From: Nocardiopsis sp. FIRDI 009 | GTDB taxonomy: Bacteria > Actinomycetota > Actinomycetes > Streptosporangiales > Streptosporangiaceae | Length of the DNA: 64,000 bases | Direction: 5' to 3' | NCBI RefSeq assembly: GCF_003386285.1 | Contig: NZ_QPNC01000011.1 | Location: forward strand, 1 to 64,000 | Shown here: positions 62,309 to 64,000 of the stretch, one piece after another | Layout: each line of letters begins with the position of its first letter | Position numbering within the stretch: the stretch's first letter is position 1 | Notes under the pieces: model-generated | What the model was told of the DNA's origin: nothing | Database searches by the model: none | What the model saw: only the letters and a program-made list of their open reading frames with translations | Position numbers and translations under genes: made by a program

Positions 62309-62347
62309 GCCCGCCCGGGCCTCCCCCAGGGAGGCGCCCGGGCGGGC
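62309..62347. terminator. Terminator after topA
   Basis: GCCCGCCCGGGC and its exact complement GCCCGGGCGGGC flank a smaller inner stem; 12 bp outer stem starting eight bases after the topA stop. Confidence 0.75.
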
Positions 62348-62537
62348 CGTGTGCGGGGGCGGGACGGTGACCCACCAGGAACACCCCCTGTCCGGGAGTG
62401 ATGTTCCGTACTAGTCTGTGTGTGGCGGAGGGGAACACGTGAGACGTGTGTGACCTCCAGCTCCATCTCTCGAATCACGACGCGGCGGGTCGTCGACCAG
62501 CCGGTCCCTATCCCCCTCACCGATAATCTTGAGCGCT

Positions 62538-64000
62538 ATGAGCAGATCTGCACCCCTGGGAGCGCCGTCCGAGGCGCGCCACGTCCTCGCGATCTCACCC
62601 TTCAGAAGGTTGTGGATCTCGCTTTCCCTCTCCAGCCTGGGTGACTGGCTCAGTCTGCTGGCCCTGATGTCGTTGGCGGCGATCTTCACCGCCGACAGCT
62701 CCCAGCTCGTCCAGTACCTGGCGGTCAGCGGCGTGGTGGTGATCAAGCTCGCCCCGTCGATCCTGTTCAGTCCCCTGGCCGGGGTGGTCGCCGACCGGCT
62801 CGACCGGCGCTGGACGATGGTCGTCGGCGACGTGCTGCGCGGCCTGCTGTACGTCTCCATCCCCCTGGTGGGCCTGTTCCTGCCCGGTTTCGCCCTGGAG
62901 TGGCTGCTCATCGCCAACCTCCTGGCCGAGATCGTCGCCCTGTTCTGGACCCCGGCCAAGGACGCCACCGTCCCCAACCTGGTGCCCAAGAAGTTCCTGG
63001 AGCAGGCCAACCAGCTCAGTCTGCTCACCACCTACGGCACCGCGCCCGTGGCGGCCCTGGTGTTCGCCGCGCTCGCCTCGGTCAGCAACGTGCTCGGCGC
63101 GCTGCTGCCCTCGATGGCCAGCCCCGAGGCGGACATCGCCCTGTACCTCAACGGCGTCACGTTCTTCGTCGCCGCGATCGTGGTCGTCGGCCTGCCGATC
63201 CCCAAGCACAGGGCGGCGGCCGACGCCGAGGGCGGCACCGCCGACAGCGGCATCCTGCGCGCCGTGTGGACGGGGTGGCGCTACGTCGGCGGAACCCCGC
63301 TCGTGCGCGGTCTGGTGCTGGGCATGCTCGGCGCCTTCGCCGCCGGGGGCGCCGTCGTCGGCGTCGGCCGGATCCACGTCGAGTCCCTGGGCGCGGGCAA
63401 CGCCGGTTTCGGCATGGTCTTCGCGGCCGTCTTCGCCGGGATGGCGCTGGGCATGCTCGCCGGGCCGCGCGTGCTCAAGCGGTTCAGCCGCCGACGCCTC
63501 TTCGGACTGAGCATCGTCGTCGCGGGTGCGGCCCTGCTGTTGGCCGGCGCCGTCGCGGACATGGTGCTCACCGCCGTGCTCACCGCGTTCCTCGGTATGG
63601 GGGCGGGGATCGCGTGGGTGATCGGTCTGACGATGCTCGGCCACGAGGTCGAGGACGCCTACCGGGGGCGGACCTTCGCCTTCCTGCACGGCGCGGCGCG
63701 GATCGTGCTGGTCGGCTCCACCGCCCTCGCGCCGGTGGCCGCCGGCCTCATCGGAGACTACGCCCTGCCGGTCGGCCCGCTCACCTACGACCTGCGCGGC
63801 AGCGGCGTGGTCCTCATGGTCTCCGGCCTGTTCGCCGTGGTCGTGGCGCTCGTGTGCTACCGCCAGATGAACCGGGACGCGCCCGACGCCGGTCCCGGCC
63901 TGGTCCCCGAACTCGTCGCCGCCCTGCGCGGCGTCGACCCCGAGGGCGACGAGGACGAGGAGGAGGGCGGCCACGGCGGCGCGTTCATCGTCGTCGAGGG
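62538..64000 (+). CDS. MFS transporter-thymidylate kinase fusion (5' part)
   Basis: Starts at ATG 62538 (MSRSAPLGAPSEARHVLAIS) and remains open to the window edge, 487 codons. Residues 1-435 are an MFS domain with about 12 predicted helices (FRRLWISLSLSSLGDWLSLLALM; SPLAGVVADRLDRRWTMVVGD; AKDATVPNLVPKKFLEQANQL). After an acidic linker (RGVDPEGDEDEEEGG) the last residues GGAFIVVEG match the first strand of thymidylate kinase just before its P-loop. In actinomycetes the gene after topA commonly encodes such a membrane protein fused to Tmk. The kinase part lies outside the window. Confidence 0.85.
   Translation, partial: MSRSAPLGAPSEARHVLAISPFRRLWISLSLSSLGDWLSLLALMSLAAIFTADSSQLVQYLAVSGVVVIKLAPSILFSPLAGVVADRLDRRWTMVVGDVLRGLLYVSIPLVGLFLPGFALEWLLIANLLAEIVALFWTPAKDATVPNLVPKKFLEQANQLSLLTTYGTAPVAALVFAALASVSNVLGALLPSMASPEADIALYLNGVTFFVAAIVVVGLPIPKHRAAADAEGGTADSGILRAVWTGWRYVGGTPLVRGLVLGMLGAFAAGGAVVGVGRIHVESLGAGNAGFGMVFAAVFAGMALGMLAGPRVLKRFSRRRLFGLSIVVAGAALLLAGAVADMVLTAVLTAFLGMGAGIAWVIGLTMLGHEVEDAYRGRTFAFLHGAARIVLVGSTALAPVAAGLIGDYALPVGPLTYDLRGSGVVLMVSGLFAVVVALVCYRQMNRDAPDAGPGLVPELVAALRGVDPEGDEDEEEGGHGGAFIVVE

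Noticed and set aside
59151-62438. 1095-codon open frame antisense to topA
   Set aside because: It lacks known domains and mirrors topA codon structure; high GC makes long antisense frames common here.

Overview
The window is GC-rich (well above 65 percent by eye), with heavy GTG and TTG start use, long antisense shadow reading frames and actinobacterial gene families throughout: chaplins, DUF397, DUF2637, a GAF-type aldehyde dehydrogenase regulator, tandem clpP genes with an XRE regulator, topA with a lysine-rich tail, and an MFS transporter running into a thymidylate kinase start. It looks like a chromosomal segment of a filamentous actinomycete. The ectoine-type genes and the large Mrp antiporter suggest a halotolerant member of the Nocardiopsis group. 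That placement is an inference, not a database result.

Layout. 0-5.5 kb is accessory: an IS tail, a UTRA regulator, a frameshifted DUF397 gene, a lone CRISPR-like repeat, a CYTH protein, a Fic protein with a coupled partner, a YjbR-like protein and a LuxR regulator. 5.7-14.8 kb looks like one biosynthetic locus: an MFS exporter and a divergent GlxA/AraC regulator, then a long leftward operon starting with a ~97-aa protein and an unlisted 52-aa peptide ending in two DDSGWQ motifs. It continues with a fold-type III PLP decarboxylase, a phosphopantetheinyl transferase, a hotdog protein, an adenylate-forming ligase, a carrier protein, EctC and an EctA-like acetyltransferase. EctB is absent. A 33-bp element shared by the exporter/regulator promoter and the operon promoter ties the two halves together. 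15-23 kb carries CapA, an ArsR/MFS pair with a 26-bp palindromic operator, small membrane proteins, and a regulator-ALDH-DUF779 unit.

23-30 kb is a complete six-gene Mrp antiporter operon (AB fused; MrpC with an unusual coiled-coil tail) divergent from a MarR gene. 30.7-33 kb holds two coupled clpP genes and an XRE regulator that share a TCTGCC-N3-GGCAGA palindrome. 33-36 kb is a deoR-galT-galK operon. 36-43.4 kb has an EamA transporter and nitroreductase divergent from a MarR gene, a PdxK-type kinase, oxidoreductases, a DUF418 remnant, and crotonyl-CoA carboxylase/reductase.

44.05-53.57 kb is an integrated element in the 3' end of tRNA-Leu(GAG), bounded by an exact 18-bp repeat, with a tyrosine integrase beside the tRNA. 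It carries a frameshifted DUF2637 (SpdB-like) gene, an orphan CRISPR array of three identical 37-nt repeats cut off by an IS481 remnant, a three-gene export-like operon (ESX-like small protein, 791-aa protein, lipoprotein), a decayed IS5-type transposase and an HTH protein.

53.8-64 kb returns to the chromosome: an M20 peptidase, a secreted alanine-rich protein, a LAVTG-anchored chaplin, a five-repeat chaplin-like protein, a pair of structured repeats with covarying stems, topA, and the MFS part of an MFS-Tmk protein cut by the window edge.
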